NCBI GenBank assembly: GCA_002328185.1 | Contig: DCWQ01000021.1 | Span: 38,015 to 102,014 of the forward strand | DNA: 64,000 nucleotides | Reading direction: 5' to 3' | From: Dehalococcoidia bacterium UBA2158 | GTDB taxonomy: Bacteria; Chloroflexota; Dehalococcoidia; Lucifugimonadales; UBA3495 | Shown here: positions 50,047 to 58,968 of the stretch, one piece after another | Layout of the letters: every line of letters begins with the position of its first letter | Position numbering within the stretch: the first letter of the stretch is position 1 | Translations under genes and position numbers: made by a program | The notes under the pieces: generated by a model | Told to the model about the DNA's origin: nothing | The model's database searches: none | The model's input: the letters and a program-made list of their open reading frames with translations, nothing else

Positions 50047-50552
50047 CTAGAAGGTGCAGCAGGCGGGTAGGGGGCGTTGGGTCTCTAGCTCTGCCGCGAA
50101 GCCAGAGGGAAGCTCTGCGGATGAGAATCCATCCACGACCGTCCCACGTATGACCGAACCGCCGTAGCCGTCGACGCTCATGTGGGCGCGGATGATTACT
50201 GTATCGCCGGGTTGAACTTTTGGGCCCCTAACCAGCGGGAGAATGGCTATTCCTGCACATGGGCGTGGAGCAGGACACGGCGGGTTAACAACTCCCGATC
50301 CCCAGAGATCGCCTTCCACCAATCGGCGTAAGGGCTGCACCCAAGGTCGGGACTGCCAACGTTCACTGACAGCGAATAACCTCCCGGCACACCAGAGATC
50401 GACACGTTAATCACATCGGCCTGACCTGCGGGATTCGGTTCGGATGTGAGCGCTGGGCCATCAAGAAGGTCGGGAGTAGTTTCTCCGCCGCAAGCAACTA
50501 TCGCCAACGTCACGACTCCAGCGATCAAAGTGCGAATGCTGGTTCGTTCCAT
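50047..50552 (-). pseudogene. Lipoprotein gene with a stop and a frameshift
   Basis: From ATG 50552 the frame encodes a lipoprotein signal with AIVAC (Cys21), then VINVSISGVPGGYSLSVNVG and RVLLHAHVQE before a TAG near 50247. After the stop, coherent sequence resumes in a shifted frame (KVQPGDTVIIRAHMS, GGSVIRGTVVDGF, AAELETQRPLP). Two lesions suggest an established pseudogene of an exported beta-rich protein. Family not recognised. Confidence 0.65.
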
Positions 50553-50646
50553 GAGTCAAACATAACCCGGCAGTGCGCTGGTGTGGGCGAAGCAGTACAA
50601 TATTCCGAATATCGGTTTAACAAAAACGGTGGGCAGGAGTGACGAT

Positions 50647-51663
50647 ATGCGCGGAGTGACCTTCCGAGGGAATAGGCAGGCCGAGATTCGGGAGTTTCCA
50701 GATCCCCACGCCGGACCGGGCGAGGCCGTGCTTAAGGTTCGGGCATCGGGTCTCTGCGGGACCGACCTCCACCGATACCGTGGTTCGGAGCCAACGGACA
50801 TGATCACCGGTCATGAGCCATGTGGCGTCATTGAAGAGTTGTCCCCCGGCGCCCCTCAGGGCATTAATGTAGGCGACCGGGTCATCTGTCACCATTACGC
50901 TGGATGCGGAGTCTGCGAGAATTGCTCCATGGGCTATGAGCAGCTTTGTGTTCACGGGCGGGTCACCTTTGGCGGAGGCACGGGTCACGGGGCCAACGCC
51001 GACTATATCTTGGTGCCTTCACGGAGCCTGGTCCTCCTTGACGATGAGTTGTCTTTCGAAGAGGGCGCGGCCATCTCTTGTGGCACCGGCACCGCCTGGA
51101 ACGGACTCAAGAAGATGCAGGTCTCCGGCCGGGACACCGTGGTGGTATTCGGCCAGGGCCCGGTGGGAGCCAGCGGGACGTTGTCGGCCAAGGCAATGGG
51201 CGCGAAAGTAATCGCAGTGGACGTAGTACCGGAGCGACTTGCATTGGCCATGGAACTGGGCGCGGACCATGTGATCAACCCGGCGGAGGTCGATGCGGTG
51301 GAGGCCATACGAGAACTTACAAATGGCCTGGGGGCAACTGCCACATTGGAGACCTCAGGCAACCCCGCGGCGAGACAGCAGGTGCTGGAGTGTTTGCGCC
51401 CCTTCGGACGGTGCTGCTACGTGGGCATCGGCGGGCCGGCAGAGATCGACTTCAACCGGGACGTAATCTTCAAGGTCGCAACAATCTTCGGATCATGGAC
51501 GTTCAGCAAAGCTGAGTTGATCGAGATCGAGCGGTTCTTCGTGGACACCAAAGCCCCGCTGAACAAGCTGATCACCCACCGCTATACCCTTGATCAGGCG
51601 GTGGAGGCATTCAAAGAGTTCGACGGCGCGACAACAGGGAAATGCGTCATTATCATGGATTAA
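50647..51663 (+). CDS. Zinc-dependent alcohol dehydrogenase (MDR family)
   Basis: 338 residues. Zinc ligands in ASGLCGTDLHRY and TGHEPCGVIEE; the structural-zinc loop is reduced to CGVCENCSMGYEQLC; NAD(P) binding at VVFGQGPVGASG. The C-terminal part is TKAPLNKLITHRYTLDQAVEAF. The ATG at 50647 has AGGAG upstream; an in-frame start at 50581 is less likely. It oxidises an alcohol with NAD(P). No operon partner is evident. Confidence 0.88.
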   Translation: MRGVTFRGNRQAEIREFPDPHAGPGEAVLKVRASGLCGTDLHRYRGSEPTDMITGHEPCGVIEELSPGAPQGINVGDRVICHHYAGCGVCENCSMGYEQLCVHGRVTFGGGTGHGANADYILVPSRSLVLLDDELSFEEGAAISCGTGTAWNGLKKMQVSGRDTVVVFGQGPVGASGTLSAKAMGAKVIAVDVVPERLALAMELGADHVINPAEVDAVEAIRELTNGLGATATLETSGNPAARQQVLECLRPFGRCCYVGIGGPAEIDFNRDVIFKVATIFGSWTFSKAELIEIERFFVDTKAPLNKLITHRYTLDQAVEAFKEFDGATTGKCVIIMD

Positions 51664-52078
51664 AACAAGAAGAATTACCCAGGCGAAAAACGCGTCTGAT
51701 CATCAGCCCCTCGGGAGTTAGACCGATACCGGCCGCCTTGACATTGGATTGGTCAAGAAGTCAGCGATTTGACCCGTCACACGAGGGTAATACATACATG
51801 AATGCAACGGCTCGAAAGGGAATCTTGGTTGGTGGCGAGCCCGCCTCGGCATAAATTGCGCCATCAGCGCTGCGGTGATCGAGGTCGTTAATTAGGGCCT
51901 GTTGGTGGTGGGAATCGTCGATGGATATAAACATCTGGCAAATGGCCGGACAGACGTGGTCCGGCCTTTGGGAATGTAACCGGGAAGTAATCCAGCCGGT
52001 TCCTAATTCTCTTATTGGGCGTTTGGTGCTACTCTGCTCCCAGCCGCTAATGCAAACTGAAGTTTCGAGGGTCAGACG
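51664..52078. other. Gap with one hairpin, no supported gene
   Basis: 415 bases. A perfect 8-bp stem GGCCGGAC / GTCCGGCC (51944-51951 and 51959-51966) flanked by AAA and TTT could be a weak terminator. A 19-codon frame at 51798-51854 has no support. Confidence 0.4.
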
Positions 52079-52933
52079 ATGGCAAGCACCGTCATAGAAA
52101 ATTCTGTCGTTGCCTATCTAGGCAATGACGACAGCCCGGACATCTCCAACCCGATACATTCCACCGAAGTCGCGAAATCATATGGGTTCACCGGTCCCCT
52201 TGTGGGCGGAGTGACCGTTTGGGGCTGGGCGACGGACACGATTCTGGAAGCGCTTGGCGAGGACTGGTTGCAGGAAGGGTGGGCCGAGTATTCGTTCAGA
52301 CAGCCGGTTTATCCAGGCGACGCTCTGCTGATCAGGGCCGTGCTGGGCGCAAGCGCTGATAGCGAGTCATGGGATGTGGAGATGATTAACCAGGCGCGCG
52401 AAGTGTGCGTAAATGGCAAGGTGGGCAACGGGAGGGCCGATTGGTCCCGAGAGCTCATACGGCCGAGTCATATGGAGCCGGTCGACGAATCCTCTGTAAA
52501 AGGCGCACTTACGCTTGAGAATGCCCAGCCTGGGAAGGACTGGTCGGCGGCGACTCTTGATTTCTCAGAGCAGGAATGCCGCGAATTCACAACTGAGAAG
52601 CAGCACACCGACAACCCTCTGTTCCTCGGCGCACGAGCCATCGCTCATCCTTCATGGACCGCAGGCTGGCCGGAGAAACTGATGCGCCACAATTTCGAAA
52701 TTCCGACTTCGATGCATACAAGAAGCCGGGTGCAGCACCTCAGCAAAATTCCAACGGGCACAATGGTCACCGGGGGCGCGCATCTTATTGACTCATATGA
52801 GCGGAAGGCCCATCATTTCGCGAATTTTGATGTTCTCATGGTGGACCAGAGCGGGTCGGACCTCGCCCAGCTAAGACATTGGACCATCTTCAAGATCGCG
52901 ACTTTGGCAGAGAGGGCAGAGATAGGTCTCTAG
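52079..52933 (+). CDS. Double hot-dog (MaoC-like) dehydratase-family protein
   Basis: 284 residues. The N-terminal half, NPIHSTEVAKSYGFTGPLVGGVTVWGWATDTI, has the layout of a MaoC-type hot-dog with a long hydrophobic helix; the C-terminal half repeats the fold with NPLFLGARAIAHPSWTAG and SRVQHLSKIPTGTMVTGGAHLIDSYERKAHHF. Fused pairs occur in eukaryotic-type hydratase 2. The canonical Asp-His pair of the family is not obvious, so the activity may differ. Confidence 0.7.
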   Translation: MASTVIENSVVAYLGNDDSPDISNPIHSTEVAKSYGFTGPLVGGVTVWGWATDTILEALGEDWLQEGWAEYSFRQPVYPGDALLIRAVLGASADSESWDVEMINQAREVCVNGKVGNGRADWSRELIRPSHMEPVDESSVKGALTLENAQPGKDWSAATLDFSEQECREFTTEKQHTDNPLFLGARAIAHPSWTAGWPEKLMRHNFEIPTSMHTRSRVQHLSKIPTGTMVTGGAHLIDSYERKAHHFANFDVLMVDQSGSDLAQLRHWTIFKIATLAERAEIGL

Positions 52934-52944
52934 AATGCGTTGCC

Positions 52945-53190
52945 CTAAGTGCCCATCAGATGGTCTTCGAACCAATCCAGGGATCTCATCCAGACCGCTT
53001 CGGCGGAATCTGGGCGATATCGGCTACCGGTGTCATTGAAGAATGGATGGCCGGCCCCTGGATAGGTTACCAACTTGTAGTCCTTCTGTTGGGCCATCAA
53101 CTCCGCTTCCAGACTAGGCACTCCGCCGTTGATGCGAGCGCCCTCTCGGGCGTAGCATACCAGCACCGGCGCCTGAGTTGGAGAATCGGA
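52945..53190 (-). pseudogene. 3' fragment of a dienelactone hydrolase gene
   Basis: The frame reads APVLVCYAREGARINGG, YKLVTYPGAGHPFFNDTG and DWFEDHLMGT, the C-terminal third of dienelactone hydrolase with the Asp-region and catalytic His. The N-terminal two-thirds, including the nucleophile Cys/Ser, are missing and the fragment abuts the 3' end of the next gene at 53207. It is a deletion remnant. Confidence 0.7.
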
Positions 53191-53206
53191 GTGCCAGGGC
53201 TAACGG

Positions 53207-54307
53207 TTATATGCAGGCGTCACGGACGGCTTGGGAGATGGCAGCCAGTCGGGCGTTGTTGGTAGGGCTGCCGCGGAATCCGTTGGTGATGTAGCCCACT
53301 GCTAGACCCGAGTCGAAGTCGGCCCATCCAATGGACGTTCCGGCCCCGCCGTGGCCAAAAGTATTCAGCGGGTTTCCGGTCGACTTTCCCATCCGTTCGT
53401 CCGCCAGAGCCAGGCCTAGGGACCGCTGGGCGAACAAGCCCAGAGATTGGTCGATGCCTTCAACTTGAAGCTCAACCGCTCCCTCGACCGTGGCTGACTG
53501 AACAATTGTTTCGCCATCCAACGATCCTTTGCGCTCCATCATGGCGTAGAACCGGGCGAGGTCGCTGGCGGTGGCTACGCCGTTGGCACCGGGCACGATG
53601 CACCTCCATACTTCCGGACGACTGAACGTTCCGCTGTAGCCGCTGGTGTCGGCGTCATCTTCCATCAGGTGTATCGGTGAAATACGGCTTTCCAGCCCTG
53701 CCGGCAAGCCCACGTAGGTGTTTTCGATGCCTAGGGGAGCAGCTAGTTCTTCTGCGATGAACCTATCGAAGGTGCGGCCGTCGACGCGGCGGACGATCTC
53801 GGCGAGGACCCAGCCGTAGTTGATGGGGTGGTAGGCCAGCGTTTTGCCGGGGGGGTAGATGGTGGGCGCCTGTTCCATGGCGTGGGTGACCTTGCTCCAA
53901 TCCGCCCAATCGGTCCAGAGCAGAGACTCGGGCGTTTGGGGAAATCCACCTCGGTGGGTAAGGATGTGGCGGATGGTCACGGTCTCTTTGCCGTTCTGGG
54001 CGAACTTCGGCCAATGTTTGGAAACCAAGTCGTCCCAGTCGATCTGGCCTCGTTCCTTCAGCATGTACATGCAAGATGCGGTCAGGGGCTTGGTGGATGA
54101 CATCAGCACGAACATGGTGTCGCTGGTCACTGGCTCTGTGTTAGCGATACCGCCATATATGTCCAGAACCAGATTGCCGTACCGGTACACCGCCAGGCCG
54201 GCGCCCGGATGGAGGCCTTCATCGATCTGCCGCTGGAAAAGTTGGTTGACCTGTTCCAGCTTCTGGCTGTCCATTGCAACGGCGTCAGGCTTGGTTATTG
54301 TGGCCAT
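53207..54307 (-). CDS. Serine hydrolase, class C beta-lactamase / EstB family
   Basis: 366 residues. The SxxK nucleophile motif is SSTK in FVLMSSTKPLTA, the Tyr general base lies in LAYHPINYGWVLAE, and the third motif is HGGAG near the C-terminus. There is no signal peptide, which favours an intracellular esterase or amide hydrolase over a true beta-lactamase. It is followed by a fragment of a dienelactone hydrolase. Confidence 0.88.
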   Translation of the reverse strand: MATITKPDAVAMDSQKLEQVNQLFQRQIDEGLHPGAGLAVYRYGNLVLDIYGGIANTEPVTSDTMFVLMSSTKPLTASCMYMLKERGQIDWDDLVSKHWPKFAQNGKETVTIRHILTHRGGFPQTPESLLWTDWADWSKVTHAMEQAPTIYPPGKTLAYHPINYGWVLAEIVRRVDGRTFDRFIAEELAAPLGIENTYVGLPAGLESRISPIHLMEDDADTSGYSGTFSRPEVWRCIVPGANGVATASDLARFYAMMERKGSLDGETIVQSATVEGAVELQVEGIDQSLGLFAQRSLGLALADERMGKSTGNPLNTFGHGGAGTSIGWADFDSGLAVGYITNGFRGSPTNNARLAAISQAVRDACI

Positions 54308-54358
54308 GGTGTCTCCTCTGGAATTAGCGTTGCTTGATTCCCGACTACAGTTGTTCGG

Positions 54359-54919
54359 CTAAAGTTTCTTGACCGCGTCGCCGGGCTTTATTTCGCCGCT
54401 TTGTACCACCTTGAGATTGATACCGCGCAGCTGGAGCTCCTTTCCGATGGAGGAGCTGATCAACTTCAGGGCGTCGATGCCGAAGCGGGCAGCGAATTTC
54501 TCGCAGCCGGTGTGGGGCTGGTCGGTGGCCTCCAGGATGGCGGCGCCGATGGAGACGCGGGTCCCGGGGGGCATGTTGGCCTTGCTGAGGTCGATGTCCG
54601 CGAACAACTGGTCGCCAGCCAACTGCCAGCGCGCCTTGTCCTGGGCCACCAGGTTGGCGACCCGGGAGTTCATGATGGTGACCTGCATGTCGGGGTGGGC
54701 CTTGCCGTCGCCGCTGCGGAGACTGGGCCGGTCCTGCCAGGTATCGCCGACCAACCCTACAGTGACGTCTAGGTCCGCCAGTTCCATAACCTCGCGGGCG
54801 TCCTCTTCGGGCCGACTCACGATCAGGTCCAGAACGCTCTGTTCCTGGGGCGAATTGCGTATGTCATCCAGGCCTGCTTCCAGTTCGGCCAAGCTCAGGT
54901 GCTTTATCTCTGCTTGCAT
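54359..54919 (-). CDS. MOSC domain protein
   Basis: 186 residues of the MOSC (molybdenum cofactor sulfurase C-terminal) family. The conserved Cys is in TDQPHTGCEKFAARFG, with RGINLKVVQSGEIKPGDAV at the C-terminus and MQVTIMNSRVANLVA in the core. Stand-alone MOSC proteins relate to molybdenum-cofactor-linked reduction or sulfur transfer. It could serve the molybdenum hydroxylase encoded at 59353-61668, but they are not adjacent. Confidence 0.85.
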   Translation of the reverse strand: MQAEIKHLSLAELEAGLDDIRNSPQEQSVLDLIVSRPEEDAREVMELADLDVTVGLVGDTWQDRPSLRSGDGKAHPDMQVTIMNSRVANLVAQDKARWQLAGDQLFADIDLSKANMPPGTRVSIGAAILEATDQPHTGCEKFAARFGIDALKLISSSIGKELQLRGINLKVVQSGEIKPGDAVKKL

Positions 54920-54976
54920 GGTGTTACTCCGTCGTAAATCCAGGGAAAGTTTGGAGGGTAGTTTAGCATGAGTGGG

Positions 54977-55837
54977 CTAAACCTCGATCCGCATCAGCTC
55001 CTCTGAGAAGATGATCTGGCCGTCGTACATGGAAGTCATCTCTTCTATGTGGCGGTCGAAGGGGGTGTCTTTGGAGAGGCTGGGGCCCATGTGGACCAGG
55101 ACTAGCTTCTTGGCGCCTGCTTCTTGGGCGAGCTGGGCCGCGCCTGTAGTGCCGCATTGACCATTCGCCTCGTTGACGTTCTCCATCACCGACTGCTCGT
55201 CCCAGCACATGCAGAGCATCATGTCGGCGTCGCGGGCCAGTTCAAGGACCGTGTCGCAGGGCTGAGTGTCGCCGGTGAAGACCACGCTGCCCTCAGGCGT
55301 GTCCACTCGGTAGGCTAGGGAATCCAGGTAAGGCTGGGCGTGCTCAGCCAGGGCCGCCGTGACCTGCCAGTCTTTCCCCGAGGCAACCTCGCCGACCCCA
55401 ATGTCCTTGGCCTTGGGCGCGGGCGGGATGCGGGGTAAGGTGCCGCCACGGTTCACGAAAACCTGCTGGCTGTAGGGGTGGTTCACCCGGGCCTGCCAGT
55501 CGGACTCGAAGGCACCGCCGACGCCAATGACCTTCTGGGTGATCTCCTCGGTCAGCTTGGGTCCGTAGACGTTCAGCTCCTGGCCGTGCCCGGCGGCCTG
55601 GTCCCAGCGGCAGAGCAGGAAACAGGGGTAGTCGATGTTGTGGTCGAAGTGGTGGTGGGTGAAAAAAAGGTTGTCCACTTGGGTGGGGTAGAGTCCGGCC
55701 TTGACCAGCTTATGGGTGGCTGCCGGGCCGCAGTCGAACATCAGCACCTCATCCCCGATGCGCAAGACATGGGCGCTGCCGAACCGGAACTCAGTGGGTG
55801 TGGGCGTGCCTCCTCCCAGGACAAAAACCTCAACCAT
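54977..55837 (-). CDS. MBL-fold metallo-hydrolase (RNase Z-like)
   Basis: 286 residues. The metal motif is THHHFDHN, with further ligands in EHAQPYLDS, FTGDTQPCD and LVHMGPS. The layout resembles RNase Z and arylsulfatase-like beta-lactamase-fold hydrolases rather than glyoxalase II. It probably hydrolyses an ester or phosphodiester; the substrate is unknown. Confidence 0.87.
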   Translation of the reverse strand: MVEVFVLGGGTPTPTEFRFGSAHVLRIGDEVLMFDCGPAATHKLVKAGLYPTQVDNLFFTHHHFDHNIDYPCFLLCRWDQAAGHGQELNVYGPKLTEEITQKVIGVGGAFESDWQARVNHPYSQQVFVNRGGTLPRIPPAPKAKDIGVGEVASGKDWQVTAALAEHAQPYLDSLAYRVDTPEGSVVFTGDTQPCDTVLELARDADMMLCMCWDEQSVMENVNEANGQCGTTGAAQLAQEAGAKKLVLVHMGPSLSKDTPFDRHIEEMTSMYDGQIIFSEELMRIEV

Positions 55838-55876
55838 GGCTCAACCTCTGGGCGTTTTGGAGAGGAATAGTATACC

Positions 55877-56272
55877 CTAGCCCTTTAGGTCGTCATCCAG
55901 GGGAATCTGGTACCCGTTGGCCAGGATGTTTGACTGGGTGGCCACGCCCACCACGGCTATCAACTCGCCAAGCATTTTGTCGGTCATGCCTTGCTTTCGG
56001 GCGGCGTCGGTGTGGCAGCGCAGGCAATACTCGCAGCCGTTGCTGGCGCTGACCGCCACGAAAACCATCTCCTTCACCAACAGATCCAAAGCCCCTGGCG
56101 CCATGGCCTGCTTGACGCTCTCCCAGGTTCGCTTGAGCGTCGGCGGATGGTTGGCGATGTGCTTCCAGAAGTTGTTGATATCGTCGACGCCGCGGGTGGT
56201 TTTGATGTCGTCGTAGACAGCCCGGACAACGGGGCCTGCGTCGGCGTAGTGGACGGGGTTGGACTGGGGCAT
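55877..56272 (-). CDS. AhpD-like carboxymuconolactone decarboxylase-family protein (Cys form)
   Basis: 131 residues. The redox motif is C80-E-Y-C83-L-R-C-H87, a complete CxxCxxxH, in the usual position after LVKEMVFVAVSASNG. Such proteins reduce peroxides with a relay of thiol partners. It is the Cys counterpart of the predicted selenoprotein at 44467-45138 and gives an internal reference for placing Sec at the second active-site Cys. Confidence 0.9.
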   Translation of the reverse strand: MPQSNPVHYADAGPVVRAVYDDIKTTRGVDDINNFWKHIANHPPTLKRTWESVKQAMAPGALDLLVKEMVFVAVSASNGCEYCLRCHTDAARKQGMTDKMLGELIAVVGVATQSNILANGYQIPLDDDLKG

Positions 56273-56302
56273 CTTGTCTCCTATGGAGCCGGCGCTTGCC
56301 GG

Positions 56303-56896
56303 TCAAAGAACTGATTCAAGGTCCGATTTGAGTTTGCGGATGGACTCGAACACCAGGCCGTTGATGCCGATGTTGCTTGCCGACCGGACGTTTTCCGGCC
56401 GGTCGTCGATGAAGACGCAATTTTCGGGAGATGCCCAGAGTCCGTACAGAACATGATGGAAGTAGGCCGGGTCCGGTTTCAACAACGCCATCTCGTAGGA
56501 TAGGAAAAATTGCTGAAATGTACCCATGACGCTGAAGTTCTCCCTGGCGAACGCGAGATGGATTGCATCGGTGTTGGAGGCGAGGGCCAGGCTGTGTTCT
56601 GAGCCCAGCTCCGCCACAAAAGATGCCATGTCATCGTCGGCGCTGAGGATTCCGTTCCAGATGTCGATGAAAGGGTCGAAGGGGATGTCGGCGCTGATCT
56701 TGGCGCAGAGGGCCTGGTGGAATTCCCCAGGAGTTAAGTGGCCCAGCATGGACAGCTTGACGATCGGCCCGTTCTGGACCTCTGCCATCACGGCGTCGTA
56801 GGTCTGGCTGGAGAGATCGGTAAGGGGGGCACAGACCTTATCCCAGTCCAGGTTCACCAGGACGCCTCCAAGGTCGAATATGATGGTTTTGGCCAT
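56303..56896 (-). CDS. HAD-superfamily hydrolase (subfamily IA, YihX-like)
   Basis: 197 residues. Motif I is IIFDLGGVLVN with the nucleophile Asp and, as in YihX-type phosphatases, Gly in place of the second Asp; motif II is ALASNTDA, motif III the Lys of LLKPDPAYF and motif IV CVFIDDRPENV. A helical cap separates motifs I and II. It is probably a sugar-phosphate phosphatase. Confidence 0.88.
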   Translation of the reverse strand: MAKTIIFDLGGVLVNLDWDKVCAPLTDLSSQTYDAVMAEVQNGPIVKLSMLGHLTPGEFHQALCAKISADIPFDPFIDIWNGILSADDDMASFVAELGSEHSLALASNTDAIHLAFARENFSVMGTFQQFFLSYEMALLKPDPAYFHHVLYGLWASPENCVFIDDRPENVRSASNIGINGLVFESIRKLKSDLESVL

Positions 56897-56971
56897 GCTT
56901 ACCCTGCTGAGTCGGTCGGGTTTGACGGTTTAATATTAACGCAATTTCAGGTTCATATGACGCTGTTCATC

Positions 56972-57052
56972 TGCCACCCTGAGCGAAGAGAAAGGTCTGA
57001 CAAGACTGTGCGCGGTAGATTCTTCGTCGGGCTAGGGCGCTCCTCAGAATGA
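56972..57052. repeat. Dispersed repeat, CCACCCTGAGCG...CTCAGAATGAC type
   Basis: CACCCTGAGCGAAGAGAAAG, GATTCTTCGTCGGG and CTCAGAATGAC follow the order of a common intergenic element. A related half appears at 39279-39322. It lies between a leftward HAD gene and the lactonase promoter. Confidence 0.5.
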
Positions 57053-57067
57053 CATTTAACGAGGGCT

Positions 57068-57096
57068 TTGATTGTGCCTGGGATTTTGTGTAATAT
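57068..57096 (+). promoter_or_regulatory. Promoter of the lactonase gene, with TGTGTAATATCG motif
   Basis: TTGATT (57068-57073) and TAATAT (57091-57096) are 17 bp apart. The -10 context TTTTGTG-TAATATCGCC is nearly the same as at 41816 (TTTTGTGCTAATATCGCC). It lies about 66 bases before the ATG. Confidence 0.6.
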
Positions 57097-57161
57097 CGCC
57101 GAACCAACCGGTGGTCTCATTATCTCTAAGTTTCGGTCCCCGAGTAATTAAAGGAGCTTTC

Positions 57162-58220
57162 ATGGCCTACCAGATGTACGTTTCGCTGCAGGGCGACAAC
57201 CGGATAGTCAGGTTTCTGATGGACCCGTCGACGGGCAGCCTTCAGCCCAACGGCGCGGTCGAGATACCCGGCGGCCCTGCGCCTCTTACGTTCAGTCCGG
57301 ATCGTACTGTCATGTATGTTGGGCAGCGGGACGGGCTACTGCTTTCCAGCTTTAATGTCGACCAAAAGTCCGGCGATCTGACCTTCACCGGCAGTGTCGA
57401 GTTGGGCGGCGAGCCTTGCTATCTTTCCACCGACCACACCGGCCGGTCGGTGCTCTCGGCCTATTACCAGGCGGGCTACTGCGCGGTGCATCCCATCGAT
57501 GCCAGCGGCGCGGTGGGCGGGGCGGCCACCGAGTGGCTGGAGACCGGCTCCGGCGCCCATTGTTTCATGACCGACCCGTCCAACCGCTACGCCTTCTTGC
57601 CCCACATCGCCAACGGTTCCGGCGGAATCGCCCGATTACCGGCGGACAGGCAGCAGGCGGTGAACGCCATCTACCAGTACCGGTTCGACGCCGCCACCGG
57701 CCACCTGACGCCCAATGAGCCGATGATCGTGCCCCAGGGTGTTGAAGTTGGCCCGCGGCACTACCGTTTCCACCCGACCAAGGACCTGATGTATGTCTCC
57801 AACGAGCAGGGTGGTAGTGTGACGGTGTACGCGCTGGACAGTTCCAAGGGAACGCTGACGCCCCAACAGACCGTCACGACCCTGCCCGCGGGCTATTCGG
57901 GGCATATCTCGTGTTCGCAGATACAGATTCACCCCATGGGCATGCACCTGTACGTTGGCAACCGGGGCCATGACAGTATCGCCTCGTTCTCCATCGATGC
58001 GGCCACCGGCGAGCTGACTGCCACCGGCTGGACCGATGTCGACCCGATCCCCCGCGCCTTCAGCCTGGATCCGACGGGGAATTTTCTGTACGTAACCGGT
58101 TTGGAGTCGGGCAACATCATCGGGTTCCGTGTTGACCAGCAGTCCGGCGCATTGACTCGGCTGGAGACCCATGCTGTGGGCAGCCTGCCCATGTGGGTCT
58201 TGATCGCCGACCTATCCTAA
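57162..58220 (+). CDS. Lactonase-family beta-propeller protein (6-phosphogluconolactonase YbhE-type)
   Basis: 352 residues forming a seven-bladed propeller with repeated blades (GAVEIPGGPAPLTFSPDRT, GGEPCYLSTDHTGRS, GPRHYRFHPTKDLMYVSNE, IQIHPMGMHLYVGNRGHDS, PRAFSLDPTGNFLYVTG). AAGGAG precedes the ATG at 57162. The family hydrolyses 6-phosphogluconolactone or related lactones. No pentose-phosphate genes are adjacent, so another lactone is equally likely. Confidence 0.88.
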   Translation: MAYQMYVSLQGDNRIVRFLMDPSTGSLQPNGAVEIPGGPAPLTFSPDRTVMYVGQRDGLLLSSFNVDQKSGDLTFTGSVELGGEPCYLSTDHTGRSVLSAYYQAGYCAVHPIDASGAVGGAATEWLETGSGAHCFMTDPSNRYAFLPHIANGSGGIARLPADRQQAVNAIYQYRFDAATGHLTPNEPMIVPQGVEVGPRHYRFHPTKDLMYVSNEQGGSVTVYALDSSKGTLTPQQTVTTLPAGYSGHISCSQIQIHPMGMHLYVGNRGHDSIASFSIDAATGELTATGWTDVDPIPRAFSLDPTGNFLYVTGLESGNIIGFRVDQQSGALTRLETHAVGSLPMWVLIADLS

Positions 58221-58310
58221 AAACGCCAGGCTGCGGCTAGCCTCTGGATATGGCCTACAGTCGTTCGAGGTAGGTCCGGCTTTAGGATTGTCCCGGGCTA
58301 TGGCCCGGAA

Positions 58311-58829
58311 TTATTTTGGTTGTACCGCTCCGAATTTCTCCCAGTGGATGATCTCACTCATAGGCTTTCTCGGCGTCCCCGGTGGTTTGGGGGTGTCGGC
58401 CCGGTAGCCGAAGGGCAGCAGGGTGATCAGTTCCATCTTCTCGGGAATACCCAAGAGTCCCTTCACCGCCTTCTGCTGGTCCTCCTCACGCACGCCCACG
58501 AAGCACATCCCCACGCCCTCCGACCAGGCCATCAGCTCCATCTGCTGTAGGGCTCGTCCCGCGTCGAGTTGCGGGCGAGGCGCGTCGTCCATGACTATCA
58601 CGATGCACAGCGGCGCCCGGCCAACGAAGGGCCCTTGTTTCGCGATCTCCCCAAGTTTCGTAAGCGTATCCCGGTCTCGAATCACGATGAACGACCACTT
58701 CTGCGTATTGCTAGAACTGGGCGACCAACGCGCGCACTGCAGAATCTTCTGGAGCAGCTCCTCAGGGATAGGATCCGGCTTGTAGTCCCGGACCGTGCGC
58801 CGGGATCTTATGGCTTGGTATACGTCCAT
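58311..58829 (-). CDS. Nitroreductase-family FMN oxidoreductase
   Basis: 172 residues. RSRRTVRDYKPDPIPEELLQKIL and ARWSPSSSNTQKWSFIVI form the FMN-binding start of the family; MCFVGVREEDQQKAVKGLLGIPEKMELITLLPFGY is the closing block. Family members reduce nitro groups, quinones, enones or halogenated tyrosines with NAD(P)H. Substrate unknown; monocistronic. Confidence 0.88.
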   Translation of the reverse strand: MDVYQAIRSRRTVRDYKPDPIPEELLQKILQCARWSPSSSNTQKWSFIVIRDRDTLTKLGEIAKQGPFVGRAPLCIVIVMDDAPRPQLDAGRALQQMELMAWSEGVGMCFVGVREEDQQKAVKGLLGIPEKMELITLLPFGYRADTPKPPGTPRKPMSEIIHWEKFGAVQPK

Positions 58830-58968
58830 GGTTTATCCTAGTTGAGGGTAACGATTTTGAGAGATTATTAAGCGTAACTCAGTATAGTCTTGCGAAGTTT
58901 GATGGCCCGATTATGGCATCATTGGTTAGGGCCAAAATTAATTCAAATAGCGAAGATAGGCATCCCAC

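Noticed and set aside
51798..51854. 18-residue frame with ATG
   Set aside because: No ribosome binding site and no conserved feature; too short to support.
53207..54307. Antibiotic-resistance beta-lactamase
   Set aside because: The SxxK and HGG motifs fit, but there is no signal peptide and the sequence is closer to EstB-type esterases, so a resistance role is not supported.
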